Of a DNA stretch of 64,000 nt, positions 47,721 through 58,829 are shown in pieces. The stretch lies in the NCBI RefSeq assembly GCF_017562075.2, contig NC_054084.1, positions 39,247,499 through 39,311,498 on the forward strand. Reading direction: 5' to 3'. How positions within the stretch are numbered: position 1 is the first letter of the stretch; each line of letters starts with the position of its first letter. The position numbers and the translations under genes were made by a program. Below the pieces are notes generated by a model. The model made no database searches, was not told the DNA's origin, and worked only from the letters and a program-made list of their open reading frames with translations. The stretch comes from Anopheles merus. Its lineage: Eukaryota > Arthropoda > Insecta > Diptera > Culicidae.

Positions 47721-50700
47721 CTGTGCGAAGCAGTACCACGTTGTTGCCGGTGTCAATGCTTTCAAGCGAAACAAAAATAAGGTTATTGTTGTTTTTTCTC
47801 CGCCCAAAAGGGCGATTTAAGGGTGAGTGGTCGTCGGATCCCAAACGGTGCTTGTGGCGTGAAAATGAAAATAGACAAATAGAATTAGTTTTTAACCTCG
47901 AACGAGACGAATATTTTCACATGGGATTTGGTCGGATGAACAAAATTGGTATAGAAGCGAAAAAAATCCATGTTTTTGGAAAACATGGAAACCGACGACC
48001 AGTGACCAAAACTGGATTTGTGGGAAGGCAGGACACACACAAAACTGGTAAAAAATATCGTGACAGGTGTTGCGGTTAAAATTGGTTGCGCTGACCACTG
48101 ATCTTGTCTCGATAAAAAAGGATTGATAGTGAAATGGTGATGACTGATAAGCGGTTTAGAAAGGGAAGTAAACCTAAACGGGTTTATTTTTTGTTTTGTT
48201 TTCGAAACATGGCATATGTCGCCAATTCGATTGGTTTCGCTTCCAAGAAAATTGTAGCATTTTTCCATGTTTCATGTTGCTAACATTGTCCAAATTGACG
48301 TTTGATTGCTTTATTAAATTTACTACTGTTTGGGTCAATTACTTAAATTTTCGCTGCTCAAAGCTTATTTTACTAAACTTTTCGATTTTGCGATCAACAA
48401 AGAGAGGAATTTTATTACTAAACGCTGCTTAATTCACCGTAACAGTCACAATCAGACCCTTTTGAAGCGCACCTAGCTAGTTATTATTTGGGGTGTTATT
48501 ATTGAACAATGTTTTTGAATCTATTTCATATTCTATCTCGGGTAATGTATTAAATGAGCTGTTCTTAATTTTGACTGAAAAATAAATGATTTCCTTTTTC
48601 TAACCTTCATTCGAATATTTGCATGATTGAAAGATACACTTTTACCACCAATTCTGTGTATAATTTAACTTTGAACCAAGAATATTTATAAAATCTCTAT
48701 TACATTTAATTGTATCATTGAATTGTATTGAATGAAACTTGTAAGACAAAAGTTCTAAACATATCTTACAATAAGTGGTATTTATTTTTGCTTTTGGCGA
48801 TTATTGCTTGAGTTGCAAAACTGTTTTAAACCACATAAATAAATTAGTAACAACATTCTCTAAATTATCGATTACACGAAATTGCTTTTTTGGTAAAAGT
48901 GTATAAACGTTTGATAAACATCAGAATGTTCAATATTTTGTAGAAATCATATCATTTAATTATTTAGTGTCCAAAATTAGTATATAGTTTAAATTATCAA
49001 GTAACATCATACATTCAATCTGTAAAACGTGATATTCGACTTATGTGGATATCTAACTTGGCTGGAGCATATTGTGAACATCTCACTCAATTTCGAAGCT
49101 ACTGCACGGAATTGTTTCCCATCCATCACTGAGCGATTAATATCAACTAATTAATCTTTTTAATTGTATGCATGCATTAGCTATACTTATATTTAAGCAA
49201 AACAAGTCCAACGTCTAGCCCATGTGAATGTGCTTGAGTAACTAAAGTGAGTAAAATTCTTAAATATTGCACAACAGGCATTATTTTTGGACAATTGAAT
49301 ATATCTTTTCCAACCATTTTCTAACACCTAAATGTTGCTTCATACGTAGAACCTGCAAATCAAATACCAATGAAATTTGTTTTCCAACCATGTATCAACT
49401 ATAATTTTTAAAACAAATTATACGATGATCAGAAACTTCATAAGTACACGAACTACAGAGACTACTGCTTCTCAGCAATCCACTAACAGGATTGAAAGAT
49501 AAATGTTAAAACTTTTTGCCACTCTCCATCCAATCCGACGAGTTACCGTCGCATATCTTCTTTTCATACCGTGCCCTTTCACTGGCACTGGCTTTCAATC
49601 ACACCATGGGACCAAACAAGGTGTAAAACTTATATCCTTTTTCCTCATTCAGAAATATTATTCGCTCACTCTGACCGCTTGCCCCCTTTCTCTGTCATGT
49701 ATTACTTAAAGTAACTTCGTCAGAACATTACTCACACCGTGCAAACGCGATTGACGATGTTTTACAGTTTGTGGGCGAACCATGCCGTGAAGAGCCCGGC
49801 GTCAACGCATATTGCGAAATGATGTTCTCGATTTTTCTCGCCAATACCAAATGCTGTGGCAGATGGCTATACGGCCCGGTCCAGGTGGGACAGACAAGAA
49901 CTTTGTCCCAGTCATCATATATTACTCTAGCCTTAACTTTGTCTCTGCACTGCTCAAAAAAAGAAGATAAGCCACATAAAAATAGAGAAAGCGTTTGTGT
50001 GCTGCGGTTGAGACAAAATCCCAGGACGTATAGCACACGCTGATCGTTCTTCTGCATTCATGGCTTGGTATTATACGAATTTAATAAAATACCATTTGAC
50101 ATGTTTTTACATTTGAAGGATGTGCCTGGTAACGGTGACACCTGCTCGGTGCGCTCTTCTTAGAAATATGTTCACCAGATTGTGTGTCCTCTTTGCCCTA
50201 CGACATGTTTGCCCTACGAAAAACCAGTGTGATTGACTTAGTTCATACGTCATTTATCAGATGATGATAAGTTGATAGTGTTTAATTATTGGATGTTTTT
50301 TATTAAGTTTTTTTTTGCCTCTTAAGATATTGTGCAGAAAATAGCAGGTAAATAAATACACATTGCATCGCACTAAAGCAATTTACTATTAAAAGTTTGT
50401 AGAAATTAGTGATTAAAACAAGAATTAATTTTTTTAGCACAAACATTAGAAAGTTAAAATTTAGCACTCAACTGTAGCAAAATAATGCTGCTGTTCTAAA
50501 ATACACATTGTAAACTACTTAGACACCCTTTCGTACGAATCGAGGATTTAGCAAAGTTTAAGGTTTGACTAATCAAATGTAGCTAAAGAACCTTTAATTC
50601 AAGGTATGATGCTCAAGCTTTCGTTTATTTAGCTGCTACAAATGTCACTATAAAGAACCCATACAACACCGTTGCACTCTGCCCCAGACAAGTGAGAGAC

Positions 50701-51200
50701 CGAAGCCATTAAAAGGAAAACACAAAACGTGCCCCACATGTGACCCCAATAAATCTTTGCTTATCGAGGCGTGCACCAATCGGCAAACTGATATGGACTG
50801 TACAACAAGCTCACTGACCAATAAGACTCACAACTTACGGTCCCAATCGAAACTAGCTTTTTCGTTGACGCGCTGCAAGAACTAAGTCCTGACCGTGCTT
50901 GACCATCACAGCAACCCGCACGTCCGACAGAACGTGTGCAGACAGGTCTGCACACGTGCTTCGCGTAGCAGCTTGACACCATAGCACAACCCACACAGGA
51001 ATCGGTCGGGCAAAAAGTCGATCGGGAAATGGTCGTAGATTGTACTACCAATCGGTAAGGTACTACCCGCACCAACCGGAGTTGTATTTTGAGCCGCAGA
51101 GAACTAAGAACGTAAAAAACGAAACGTTGGTGTTGACCACGTCCCAGCGAATGAATATACAGGCGAGCTTGGCCAGTAAATAGCGATCACGAGCTTTCCA
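47721..51200. other. Intergenic stretch, no supported gene
   Basis: The plus frame at 49771-50043 begins with a protein-like stretch containing VGEPCREEPGVNAYCEMM and CCGRWLYGP, which may be an exon relic, but I do not recognise it. The rest is AT-rich and featureless. Confidence 0.4.
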
Positions 51201-51226
51201 GGTATTTGTGATATCTCGTCAAATTT

Positions 51227-51757
51227 ATGTTGTGCCTTTCGGGACAGCTGACCGCTGACCAATACCCGCGAACTTACCGAGCCCCGTGTTCCATCGACAT
51301 CCTACGGCCGTTCAGTGTTGCGCAGTATCAACATCAGCATCATCGTCAGCGGGCCGTCCAGCTTCGCTGCTGGACCGGGACACACTCCGTCCGGAAGTGG
51401 TTCCGGATGCTGCTGGAGGGTGAGTTGCTTATCCATCTCCGATTGATTGCTGTACGCTAAGTTGTACCGCTGACTACTCTTCCACGGATTTCCTCCCCAG
51501 TGCTGACGTTCGGTGAGAGAAGGTACTCGCTTCCGGTAATGGAACGCCTAATGCAGAGCACGTTGCGCGCTCCCAGTTGCTCCGGGGATAGATTAAAAGT
51601 CAATTACCCTCTGCCCTTCGTTAATTATTCAAGTGCTGTACCTGTGCCAACGGTGCAGTTGTCTGATGTAGCAGCGTGTTTTCAGGGATATCTCCACATG
51701 GTCAGTGTTGGGAAAAAATCCCATAATTTTTGCTATCCCATGTATCTGAAAATTTAA
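51227..51757 (+). pseudogene. Possible tyrosine-kinase-like exon relic with an intron
   Basis: GC-rich plus-strand sequence with a textbook small intron: donor G|GTGAGT at 51420 and acceptor TTTCCTCCCCAG ending at 51500 (81 bp). Splicing would join the frame into MLLEVLTFGERRYS followed by VMERLMQS. This resembles the kinase subdomain usually written as LLWEVLTFGERPY followed by a helix. The Trp is missing and flanking kinase motifs are not seen. This may be a decayed copy of a receptor-type kinase exon pair; the identification is weak. Confidence 0.3.
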
Positions 51758-51853
51758 AAAAATTCGTACTAGTTCAATTGGACTTTTTTGCTTCTTAACA
51801 AAAACTACAAAACAAAAAGGCCCCTTAGCAAAAACTAACCATTGCCTAATTTA

Positions 51854-54352
51854 CAGTCGTTGCCGCTAAATTTTGACTCTAACTTACCTATTTTTGTCTC
51901 GAAGGCACCAATTTTTGACAGCGTGTCACGATTTTTGCCTCGAAGGCATTTTTTTTACTGTGAGTCAATTGCTTTATTTACAAAATTTTACGGTATTTCT
52001 GAAACTGTGTGTTCTGAAATGATTGAAATGAAGTTAAGCAGTAAAGAGTTTTATTGATAAAATTTAAAATGAAACAATTTTGTTTGCCAATTTTGGAAGT
52101 TTTAATGGAGTCAAAAAAATTGGCATGAATTTTTTAGCTGTAAAAAAAGCTTTAGAATTTCAAAAATGTCATCATTTTTTCTCAAGCAACAATCAATTCA
52201 CACAGTTTTTGTATTTTTTATGACATGTGGAATAAAAAATTGTTAAAAATCTGCTTAAATAACTTGTAAAATTGTCAAGATTCCTACATGAGTAAAAAAT
52301 TGTTGATTTACATATAAAAATAGGTGTGTTAGAGTCAAAAATTGATGCACACTGTCAAAAATAAATGCCTTAGAGGCAAAAATTGATGCCTACTGTCAAA
52401 AAATCATGCCTTAGATCAGCGGTCGGCAAAGTCCGACCCGCGGGCCAAATGCGGCCCGCCGCAACATTCAATCGGGTTCGCGAAAGGATTTGACTGATTT
52501 TGAAAGATGGGGAGAAACGATTCGTACACAAAGATCTTTCAGTATGCCATATTATACCATCGTACTTTTTCAACTTTAATTGAAGTACTATGCAACGACG
52601 GATCGTTAAGTATGTTCGAACTCGAGGTCAATATCCCCGTAACTTTTGCATGAAAAAATATGCCATTTTCGGCTGGCTGCAGAAAAAAGTAGTGGAGAGG
52701 TAATTATTTAAGCTTACTTGCATAAATAAATCAAGACTTTGCGAATAGCCTTTTATCAGTTATCAGGAATGTTCACCATGGTGGACAAAGACCTGCATGA
52801 TTTAAGTTCTACCTTCGATTTTCAGCAATTCCTCCTAAGTTTTCGCTACAAAATTGTTATAGTAGAGTTTTTGCATCACGTTGGTGCAGAAAAAAATCGA
52901 TGAGACACAAGTGACGGATGTTGGACCAGTTCGCAGACTAGGGTGTCATATTGAAATTCTGTCGAAATTCATCTGAAATGATTGCATTGAGTATTCGCGT
53001 AATTGTTTGCCATTGTTGTTTACTGTTTTTGTTTGTTTAATGTTTAGTGGGTTGCATCGATCTTCCGGACCAGCTAACGCAGTAATGTAGCCACTTGTCC
53101 CTTTGTCTTCATTTCAGCTTCTTTTGGAACCTCAAAAATGAAGCTGAGCTTTCTTTCGATGCTTTCATTGTTGCCTAATAGTGCCAAGATGTTGGCGACC
53201 AAAATGCCGAAACGGGTATATATGACCTCCACAAACTTCCGCATTTTGGACGCTACGGGGTGCCATTGTTTGATCGTGCACGCTTTTGATTCACTTTTTT
53301 GGGCATCATTGTTAGAGTTCGACTGATAGAAGTGTCAAATTTAGTCTGCTAACTAATGGGATACTACTACTAAAAGTGCAATTAACGTTTTGTTAATGCG
53401 GGTTACGAAAGACCCATGAAAAACCGATAATTGTTGTCCTTTTTTTAATACAACCATTATGTAATATAAACATTATTTTAACACCACAATAAGACTCCAC
53501 AATTCAAATGAAGATCGCTTACGAAATTTTATAAAGATAAGATAGAATAAAGTTTCGTTGCAATGAATTTATTTAAAGTTTTGCATGTGACTGTCACCAA
53601 CGTAATACATGGTAAACAAAGTTTTAGATGTAGTGAAATAGCATATATTTTCCTCGCGATAATATTTGTCCTGCTATTCGTTCTTCTTAATTTCACGCAA
53701 GCAGTTGTTTTCTTTTTTATCTGCTCTAGGGGTATTTTGCATCGTATTTGAAAACAAATAGGAATATTGAAAAAAACCCTGTGGTTGTTACGAGAACGAC
53801 CGTTCCACGCTGTTACTGTTTACGAGTACAACGATTGCCAAAGTGCTAATTTTTTCATAAGGAATCTTAAATCAATTTATCTGACATGGCATAAAGTGTC
53901 CGAAAAATATTTTCATGAATACTAAATGCACATTTTCTTCGATCAGTTTTCATCCAATAACACTGTTGTACCATGCCCAGAATAGCCCAAAATTTTTTTT
54001 GCGACGTGGGAGGATGGGGTCATCAAGAAGCGATATTGCTCTTGCTTTGTTATTTTTTTAATTATCACACCCTTCCCCTTCTTTAAGCGATCCTGAAATG
54101 ATTGAAGAATACAATTAGTTTTTAAGTCGATATTATCAATTTTTAACCATGCTTAGATGAAACAATTATAGGAAAACAGCAATAATACCAATTATTTTGT
54201 TTCTAAAATTTTATAATATAATAATTGAAGCACAATAATAGAAAAACCGTATTCTCATGGCCCCCGGCTTTAGGCCATCTACTAAATTTGGCCCTTTGCC
54301 TCAAAAGTTGGCCGACCGCTACCTTAGAGCCAAACTTAGGTGACAACGACTG
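51854..54352. mobile_element. TA-flanked MITE, split by a hAT insertion
   Basis: The ends CAGTCGTTGCCGCTAA and, on the reverse strand, CAGTCGTTGTCACCTAA form an imperfect inverted repeat, both next to TA. Subterminal motifs TTTTTGCCTCGAAGGCA and TTTTTGACAGYGTG recur near both ends in inverted orientation. Removing the inner hAT element leaves about 586 bp. The TA flanks suggest a Tc1/mariner-type non-autonomous element. There is no transposase. Confidence 0.65.
52417..54321. mobile_element. Non-autonomous hAT element, 1.9 kb
   Basis: The ends CAGCGGTCGGC (left) and TAGCGGTCGGC (right, reverse strand) are followed by GGCC-rich subterminal sequence (CCCGCGGGCC on the left, GGGGGCC on the right), a classic hAT terminus. 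The flanks CCTTAGAT (52409-52416) and CCTTAGAG (54322-54329) are an 8 bp duplication with one mismatch. No transposase frame is present; internal frames are under 75 codons. Confidence 0.8.
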
Positions 54353-54435
54353 TATCATAGTCACCAAGTGCAAAACTCGTCCATAGATATGTTTAACAAA
54401 AATTTGTTCCCTTCTATTCACGTAACCGGTATTCT

Positions 54436-54644
54436 AGCCGGTCTCGTAGTACAGTTGTCAACTCGTACGACTTAACAACATGCCCGTCATGGGTTCAATC
54501 CCCAAATGGACCGTGCTGCCATACGTAGGACTGACTATCCTGCTATGGGGGGAAATCAATTAGTCACTGAAAGCCAACCCCACGAGTGGTGCAGGCAGGC
54601 CTTGACCGACAACGGTTGTTGAGCCAAAGAAGAAGAAGAAGAAG
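54436..54644 (+). mobile_element. SINE200-like copy, full length
   Basis: This plus-strand copy has A box (AGTACAGTTGTC), B box (GGGTTCAATCCCC), the GGGGGGAAATC body type and a (GAA)n tail. It lies 80 bp right of the nested hAT/MITE pair. Confidence 0.9.
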
Positions 54645-55579
54645 ATTCATGTTACCATTAATCGTGTAATTTAATCATATTAAAAAAAAATCGGGGCCGA
54701 AATCGCAACGAGACATGTCAACAAGTTGCACGACTTGTTGTCTGTACCATAGGCTCAATCGCCAAATCTGTTCCGGTGAAACAAAATCGTTTCCGAGGGA
54801 ATATTGAACTTGAAACAGAATAAAACAAGTGAAAACACCACATTAACTCTAGAATACTGGAATAACATAATTATCAATTCGTTTGACTTATTAGGTTTAA
54901 TGCGACTCGACACTCGACACTCGACAGCTGACTGTTGGAAGTATGATCAAATCGAGAACGAGTGAGCTCCTTCAGTGCTGATGGAGAGCGTGACCAGGTA
55001 GGAAAATGGCTCTATCTTCTTCCCATGCTGCCGCTTCATGTCCAATCCTTACGCAGAAGGCTAATGAACATAACAAATAACACAACGTGGTACAAGGATG
55101 CTTGCCGGAGCGAACTGACTGGAAAACCCCCAATCCTGCTGATGGGCTATACAATATAATGGTGCTAAATTCAATTAACAAGAAAACAAGCAAGAAAATG
55201 TTTTTGAGTTGTTCTAGTGATTATGGGAACGAGATAGCTTGCAGCACGGTGCTCGGTAAAGAGTACTACTGGGACAGACATTCCTTCAAAGAAATAGGTT
55301 GAGCCATTTCAACATGCAGATGCCCTTCAGCACTCGTCCACCGTTCAGCCTAGTGCTGGCAGATTTGCTGGTTGAAGTATGGCGAATCTGTTCATGTTTC
55401 TCCCAGCATCAGCAATGCCTGGTTTTGAACGCGGAACGGTCTAATTGATTTCGCAAACTATTCTTGCCCACACACTTCCACTCCAACACACAGTTCTTTT
55501 AAAAATACCCCCCTAATCCCAGACGAATGTTGAATTTACTGAATGATTTGGAATGTGGGCAATTAGAACCCATTTTTTG
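54645..55579. other. Spacer, no supported gene
   Basis: No gene is recognised. Confidence 0.45.
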
Positions 55580-56123
<544 letters not shown>

Positions 56124-56715
56124 ATTAAATCTTCAATGGGCCGTATGGCCTAATTAAGATGTAACAGTTCAATAAAAAAAATAGATAGCAAAAACAAGAT
56201 TTGCATCGCAATTCACTGAGAACACGGCAAAAGCCGGAAACGTTCCTTAAAGCACTGAGTTGAGATGTCGAAGTCGAAGCAATCCGAGACAGTGTTGAAG
56301 ACAGCCGACATGCGGAACATAGGGTTAGACCGACCAGCACTGGAACGGGGTTGAGCGAGTCGTAGAGTTTCTCTAGACCTAAGTGTTCGGGATGGTGCTC
56401 TAGACCTAAGTGTTCGACTCGATGCAACAAAGGCGATGATTCGATAGAGCCATTTAGCAATCCAGCGATGAAAGAGCACTGTGCATTACGTCTTCTAACC
56501 GAAAGAAGTTCAAGGCCTAGAAGACGGCACCGCGCAGCATACGGAGGAGGATTATTGCGATCCTGCCAGGGAAGTAGGCGTAGGGCATATCTCGTGAGCT
56601 TACGTTGAATCGCCTCAAGTCGAGCAATTGAAGAAGCGGTAGTTGAGCTCCTGACTACGCACGAATATTCCAGAACCGAACGAACGATGCATTTGTACAC
56701 AACTTTGATGCACAA
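56124..56715 (-). mobile_element. 5'-truncated non-LTR retrotransposon with TAA tail, copy 2
   Basis: This is closely similar to copy 1 (14590-15845) from the 3' UTR (ATTAGGCCATACGGCCCA on the minus strand) up to the KAVYNC-equivalent segment near 56710, then it breaks off. A TCTAGACCTAAGTGTTCG segment is duplicated in tandem at 56372-56415, which changes the frame. The resulting 217-codon open frame is a mixture of frames plus 5' flanking sequence. Its tail is the TTA tract to the left. Confidence 0.9.
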
Positions 56716-57188
56716 TTTTTGGAGATTGCGATTAGCAACAAATGAAGGGTGCGAAAAGATTAAATATCCTTCCGCCACACTATAAAAGTATGCGATTTAT
56801 GATTGGGAGCAGAACATTACCCATTGCGGAATGTGTGGAGCATTTCTAATATGTAATATAAAAGTTAGTAACTATAATAAAGTAGAAAGTCATCGTTTAC
56901 GCGTCAACTGAAATAAATCACTAGAATTTAGAATATGCATAAAAAAGCGTTTGACAGCACGTGCAGTGAAATGATATGTCCTAGGAAATGATGACAATTC
57001 GATTTTAAGCATTTCAAGCTGTGTGTGTCATTCTAAACATTTCATGTTATAACTCACTAAAACTTGTTTTTGAAAAGCCAATTCTCATAGCCATTTTACA
57101 TATATTTCCTCATGTATAAATAAGTTTTGCTTAAAATAAGTGCAAGAAAAACTATTTTGAAACGTTCTAAAAAGAGTAAAAAAAGCTA
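56716..57188. other. Spacer, no supported gene
   Basis: AT-rich. No gene or repeat is recognised. Confidence 0.5.
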
Positions 57189-57945
57189 TGGGGTTATGGG
57201 GCAAGAGTGCCACCCGTATGGGACAAGACGGCACCTGGTTAAAATAAACGTATTTCTTAGATTATTTGAGATTTGTCGTGTGTGGCACTAGTTGGACGAA
57301 CTGGCAGACGAAGACGCGAGAGCGTAAGTGGTTTCGGACACTTCTGAGGCAGGCCAAGATCGCAATGCGGTTGTGGCGCCGGACAAGTAAGTAAGTAAGT
57401 AAGGCACTAGTGTATGTATTCCTAGATATCTTGAGTCACCAATGACCCTTTTTTTACCATAAACTGTACCGCAATATGGTTTGTCGCTGGTATGTTTTTC
57501 CGGTGTGGAATCCGCTCATAATAGTGCACCATACGCTGTACGCTACAAAAATGTTTACATTTTTTACTCTTCGTGGCTTTGAAATATGGTGGCACTCTTG
57601 CCCCAAGCAGAGGTGACTCTTTTGCCTCAAAATTTGTAACATTTATAAAATTGGATGTTTTAGTGTCAAATAGATTTTTTGAAACATTTTTTCAACTTTA
57701 TAGTGGTATAAATATGTTCTCGGTTGATTTTTCGTATGTTTTTCAGAGCTTAATTTTGATACTAAACATAAAACAGGTCATTAAAATGGGTAAAATCGAT
57801 GATTATTAATGAAATGTGTTACAATTTACTTAGACATGAGAACAAAACATGTATCTGTATATTTATTTTTGTCATATAATTCAAAATAATAATTAAAAAA
57901 AAGAACTTTTGGGCACTTTTGCCCCTATGGCACTGTTGCCCCAAA
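57189..57945. mobile_element. GGGGCAA-ended MITE, interrupted by a retrotransposon fragment
   Basis: The left side carries ATGGGGCAAGAGTGCCA followed by ATGGGACAAGACGGCAC. The right side is the inverse: GGGCACTTTTGCCCC followed by GGCACTGTTGCCCCA. A further GGCACTCTTGCCCCA copy lies at 57591-57605. The element has no coding capacity. I could not fix its target duplication, so the superfamily is unresolved. Confidence 0.6.
57293..57402 (+). mobile_element. 110 bp TAAG-tail retrotransposon insertion
   Basis: Only the last ~80 bp of the TAAG-tail family (CTGGCAGACGAAGACGCGAG through GGTTGTGGCGCCGG) plus ACAAGTAAGTAAGTAAGTAA. GGCACTAGT is repeated exactly at 57284-57292 and 57403-57411, a 9 bp target duplication. 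Confidence 0.88.
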
Positions 57946-58407
57946 TTTCGCAACGCTTTTGAGTTAATTTGAAATCATTCGCCTGTCCATTTGAAATAAC
58001 TGCGGGTTTGCGACTTGTCACTAGTGCAACGATTGGTTCCAACGTCGATCAAAACCTGCTGGGAAGGAAAAAGAAAAAAAACTTAGATGTTCTGGTACAC
58101 AGATCCACACATCGTTTGTTACTATGGTTTGTTACTATGGCATTAATTTATCTTTTTCAGCGGTAATTTTAGTCAACCCGTTGTTATACAGAAGTATGAA
58201 ACGTAAGGAGTCACATAGTGAATGCGATGATGGTGTCTTGGTAAGATTATATGATGATTGTGGAGAAACAGGGCCCACTTTGGCAGTCTCCAATACTCAC
58301 TTGTGAATCTGTCAAAGCAAAAAGGGTAATCCGTAATAAGAAGTTCTGTGAACTCAACCTTCTTTTGTCTCTAAAAGTTACTGGAAATCTCTGTTCGAAC
58401 CACTTAC
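57946..58407. other. Spacer downstream of the Kua relic
   Basis: Searched on the minus strand for the next Kua exon, which should begin with an IHKWSHTY-type segment. None is seen here or in the next several kb. Confidence 0.5.
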
Positions 58408-58829
58408 CTGACTCGTCATGGCAATAACGATCGAAAAGAGAAACAAATACGCATTGATGGCATAGTCCTGCTGTATTTCTGCGTTTGTTTGGTGAAGAAG
58501 TTCCACGCCGAGAATAGGCAGTGCGAACATAAATGTGATACCATTAGTTTGGATAAAGTCATGGCGCGTAATGGACGCGTCGGATCAATATGATGCTCCC
58601 GGATTGGCCGAAGGAAATTCTGCACGTAAGAAAACAAGGACAACTTTTAGTACTGCAAAGCATTAACAAGCCTTCAATCCAATCACAACCCACCTTACCC
58701 ACGATGGGCAAGTCTACGGAACCCCAGGTGTCAGCACCCAAGTGTACCAGTTCTGAACCAAAGTTGGCTGTCAGGATGCCAAAGATGGCGGCCACTACTA
58801 CGTTGCTGAAAAGCTCTAAACGGAAGTGT
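58408..58829 (-). pseudogene. Kua: Partial, frameshifted copy of Kua (plasmanylethanolamine desaturase)
   Basis: Kua/TMEM189/PEDS1 is an ER membrane desaturase that makes plasmalogen vinyl-ethers, using His-rich metal-binding motifs. Exon A (58694-58829, minus) reads HFRLELFSNVVVAAIFGILT, then LVHLGADTWGSVDLPIVGK. Exon B (58408-58619) reads NFLRPIREHHIDPT, then, in another frame, HDFIQTNG, and ends AMTSQ before a GTAAGT donor. The 74 bp intron has a GTGGGT donor and TACGTGCAG acceptor at phase 0. Two extra bases (or one lost) around 58565-58570, just before the conserved RHDF histidine, destroy the frame. The usual VHW is VHL. The N-terminal exon and the C-terminal HKWSH/HHRIHH exons are absent nearby. 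It is a decayed segmental copy rather than a retrocopy. Confidence 0.78.
58620..58693 (-). other. 74 bp intron retained in the Kua relic
   Basis: Donor AAG|GTGGGT and acceptor CTTACGTGCAG|AAT lie exactly where protein homology requires splicing between GK and NF. Its presence rules out processed-mRNA origin for this copy. Confidence 0.75.

Noticed and set aside
2395..54644. A and B boxes of possible tRNA genes
   Set aside because: No copy folds as a complete tRNA. All the boxes lie at heads of dispersed SINEs with AAG-type tails and target duplications.
56125..56778. 217-codon minus-strand frame as a single gene
   Set aside because: It mixes flanking sequence, the retrotransposon frame and a second frame created by a local duplication.
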